A stretch of DNA of 64,000 nucleotides from Chitinophaga alhagiae (lineage in GTDB: Bacteria > Bacteroidota > Bacteroidia > Chitinophagales > Chitinophagaceae). A program made the translations under genes and the position numbers. The notes below the pieces were generated by a model. The model was not told the origin of the DNA, did not search any database, and saw nothing but the letters and a program-made list of their open reading frames with translations. Position 1 is the stretch's first letter; each line of letters opens with the position of its first letter. Below, in pieces: positions 62,503 to 64,000 of the stretch. The DNA is taken from NCBI RefSeq assembly GCF_003568665.1, contig NZ_QXMH01000001.1, forward strand, positions 496,001 to 560,000, in the 5' to 3' direction.

Positions 62503-64000
62503 ATGAGAAAATCCATCAAGATATTATGGGTCGTATTCGGCGCCGGCGTGGCTTTTTTCCTGCTGCTGTTACTGCTCATCAATCTCCGCCTGATCGGGCA
62601 TATGCCCAGCCTGGAGGAGTTGGAAAATCCCAGAACGGCGCTGGCTTCCGAGGTAATTGCGGAAGATGGCACCATTATGGGCAAGTTTTTATCCGTAGAC
62701 CGTTCCAATGTTGATTACAAGGATATTTCGCAGAACGTGATCAACGCCCTGCTGGCCACGGAAGACCGTAATTTTTATGATCACTCCGGCATAGACCCGA
62801 AAGGCACGGCAGCCATTCCATTTTACCTGCTGGTGGGTAAAAAACGCGGCTCCAGCACCATCACGCAACAGCTGGCCCTCAACCTGCAGGCGGATGTGGA
62901 AGGCAAATCCCGCTCCCGCAACCTGCTCATCCGTTCTTTCCAGAAGCTGACGGAATGGGTGATCGCTATCAAGCTGGAAAGGAACTTTACCAAAAAAGAA
63001 ATTATTACCCTGTACCTGAACACCGTTACTTTCGGTGACAATGTGTACGGGATAGAGAACGGCGCCCGCACGTTTTTCAGCAAAGACCCCGGCCGCCTTT
63101 CCATAGAAGAGGCCGCGCTGCTGGTGGGCCTGCTGAAAGGCTCCACTATGTACAACCCGCGGCGCAATCCTAAAATGGCGCTTGACAGGCGGAATACCGT
63201 GATAGAGAACATGGTGGAAACCGGTTATATCACCAAAGCCGACGGAGACGCCGCCAAAAGCCGCCCCATTGTGCTGCGCTATAACAAGATAGACCACAAC
63301 AGCGGCCTGGCCCCCTACTTCCGTGAAGTGCTGAGATCGGAAATGAAGAACTGGTGCAAAGACCACAAAAAAGCGGACGGTACGGAATACAACCTGTACC
63401 GGGACGGGCTGAAGATATACACCACCATCAACCCCCGCATGCAGCTGTATGCGGAAGAAGCGGTGGCCAAACACCTGAAAGACCTGCAGAAGTCTTTCTT
63501 CCAGCAAAGCAATATCAAAAGCGGCAGTGTGTGGACCAAACGGGAAGACGCCAAAAAAGACCTGGTGCGGTTCATGAAAGAATCTGAACGTTATAAACAA
63601 ATGCTGGAAGATGAAGTGCCGGAAGAAGAGATCGTAAAGGCCTTCAAGACCCCTACAAAAATGAAAGTGTTCGGTTGGCGCAGCTTTACGGACGCGTCCC
63701 AGAACGAGATAGACACGGTGATGACCCCGCTTGATTCCATCAAGTACTCCCGCGCCATACTGCAAACCGGTTTCATGGCCATGGACCCTGAGAGCGGCGA
63801 AGTGAAGGCATGGGTAGGCGGCCCTGATTTCAGGTATTTCAAGAACGATCACGTGTTCAAATCACGCCGGCAGGTAGGCTCTACCTTCAAGCCGTTCCTG
63901 TATTGCTTTGCGCTGATGAACGGGTTCAGCCCCAACACCATGCTGCCCAATGAGCCGGTTACCATCGGCAACTGGACCATCAGCCGCAACTCCGAAGGCA
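62503..64000 (+). CDS. Class A penicillin-binding protein (PBP1A type), N-terminal 499 residues
   Basis: Open from ATG 62503 to the window end. A short cytoplasmic tail and one membrane helix (ILWVVFGAGVAFFLLLLLLI) lead into a GT51 glycosyltransferase with catalytic Glu87 in LLATEDRNFYDHSGIDPKG, then SSTITQQLALNLQ, KKEIITLYLNTVTFGDNVYGIENGARTFF and AALLVGLLKGSTMYNP. The linker follows, then the start of the transpeptidase domain with GFMAMDPESGEVKAWVGG and the active-site motif STFK (Ser460, Lys463) in RRQVGSTFKPFLY. Polymerises and cross-links peptidoglycan outside the inner membrane. The SxN and KTG motifs lie beyond the window. Confidence 0.95.
   Translation, partial: MRKSIKILWVVFGAGVAFFLLLLLLINLRLIGHMPSLEELENPRTALASEVIAEDGTIMGKFLSVDRSNVDYKDISQNVINALLATEDRNFYDHSGIDPKGTAAIPFYLLVGKKRGSSTITQQLALNLQADVEGKSRSRNLLIRSFQKLTEWVIAIKLERNFTKKEIITLYLNTVTFGDNVYGIENGARTFFSKDPGRLSIEEAALLVGLLKGSTMYNPRRNPKMALDRRNTVIENMVETGYITKADGDAAKSRPIVLRYNKIDHNSGLAPYFREVLRSEMKNWCKDHKKADGTEYNLYRDGLKIYTTINPRMQLYAEEAVAKHLKDLQKSFFQQSNIKSGSVWTKREDAKKDLVRFMKESERYKQMLEDEVPEEEIVKAFKTPTKMKVFGWRSFTDASQNEIDTVMTPLDSIKYSRAILQTGFMAMDPESGEVKAWVGGPDFRYFKNDHVFKSRRQVGSTFKPFLYCFALMNGFSPNTMLPNEPVTIGNWTISRNSEG

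Overview
The window comes from a Bacteroidota genome, most likely a Chitinophaga-like member of the Chitinophagaceae. The evidence is a GC-rich sequence with three SusD and two SusC proteins, a SprE/PorW-like gliding and type IX secretion protein, DUF4407, DUF4843-like, DUF1343 and DUF1680 proteins, starts without Shine-Dalgarno sequences, and several TAnnTTTG-type -7 promoter elements. I saw no rRNA, tRNA, CRISPR array, phage or insertion sequence.

Layout. (1) 1-7510 is the tail of a Sus-type operon: SusD, a lipoprotein with a duplicated C-terminal domain, a beta-lactamase-like hydrolase, an Ala-Glu-type dipeptide epimerase, a DUF819 permease and a second beta-lactamase-like hydrolase. It looks like capture, cleavage, import and epimerisation of (muro)peptides. 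(2) 7728-20387 is a second operon: SusC, SusD, a c-type cytochrome lipoprotein of the PVC type, a DUF4432 protein, a cupin, a TIM-barrel isomerase, a Gfo/Idh/MocA oxidoreductase and a DUF1080 (3-keto-disaccharide hydrolase type) protein. It resembles a pathway that oxidises glycosides at C3 and cleaves the keto-glycoside. (3) 20509-22736 (minus) holds a PL14-like lipoprotein and an exported protein of no family I recognise. (4) 22784-25943 is a compact set that suggests molybdenum use: a ModE-type DNA-binding protein, a TonB-dependent receptor behind a palindrome and a foldable leader, and a small exported molybdopterin-binding-like protein. (5) 25947-38574 is a polysaccharide utilisation locus: a divergent LacI regulator, SusC, SusD, a SASA esterase, a GH2 enzyme and a large protein with two discoidin domains around a glycosidase-like core.

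(6) 38773-53063 is mixed metabolism: a ClC channel/transporter, a NamZ-type muramidase, a nucleoside deaminase, a GH127 beta-L-arabinofuranosidase, the leucine operon leuC-leuD-leuA-leuB, a putative porin, a purine nucleoside phosphorylase and sucC. (7) 53399-64000 is envelope and cell-structure genes: DUF4407, a MuiA-like protein carrying an inserted SusC-like N-terminal module, an OsmC protein with a duplicated 3' end, a minus-strand cluster (M23-type membrane stalk without peptidase, bactofilin, AtpZ, a four-helix membrane protein, a SprT-like protein), a SprE/PorW-like TPR protein, and the start of a class A penicillin-binding protein that runs off the end.

The most promising leads are the ModE/TonB/molybdopterin cluster with its candidate operator and RNA leader, the DUF819-epimerase peptide operon, the 3-keto-sugar operon with its own cytochrome, and the MuiA chimera. 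All functional statements rest on reading motifs by eye; no database search was run.
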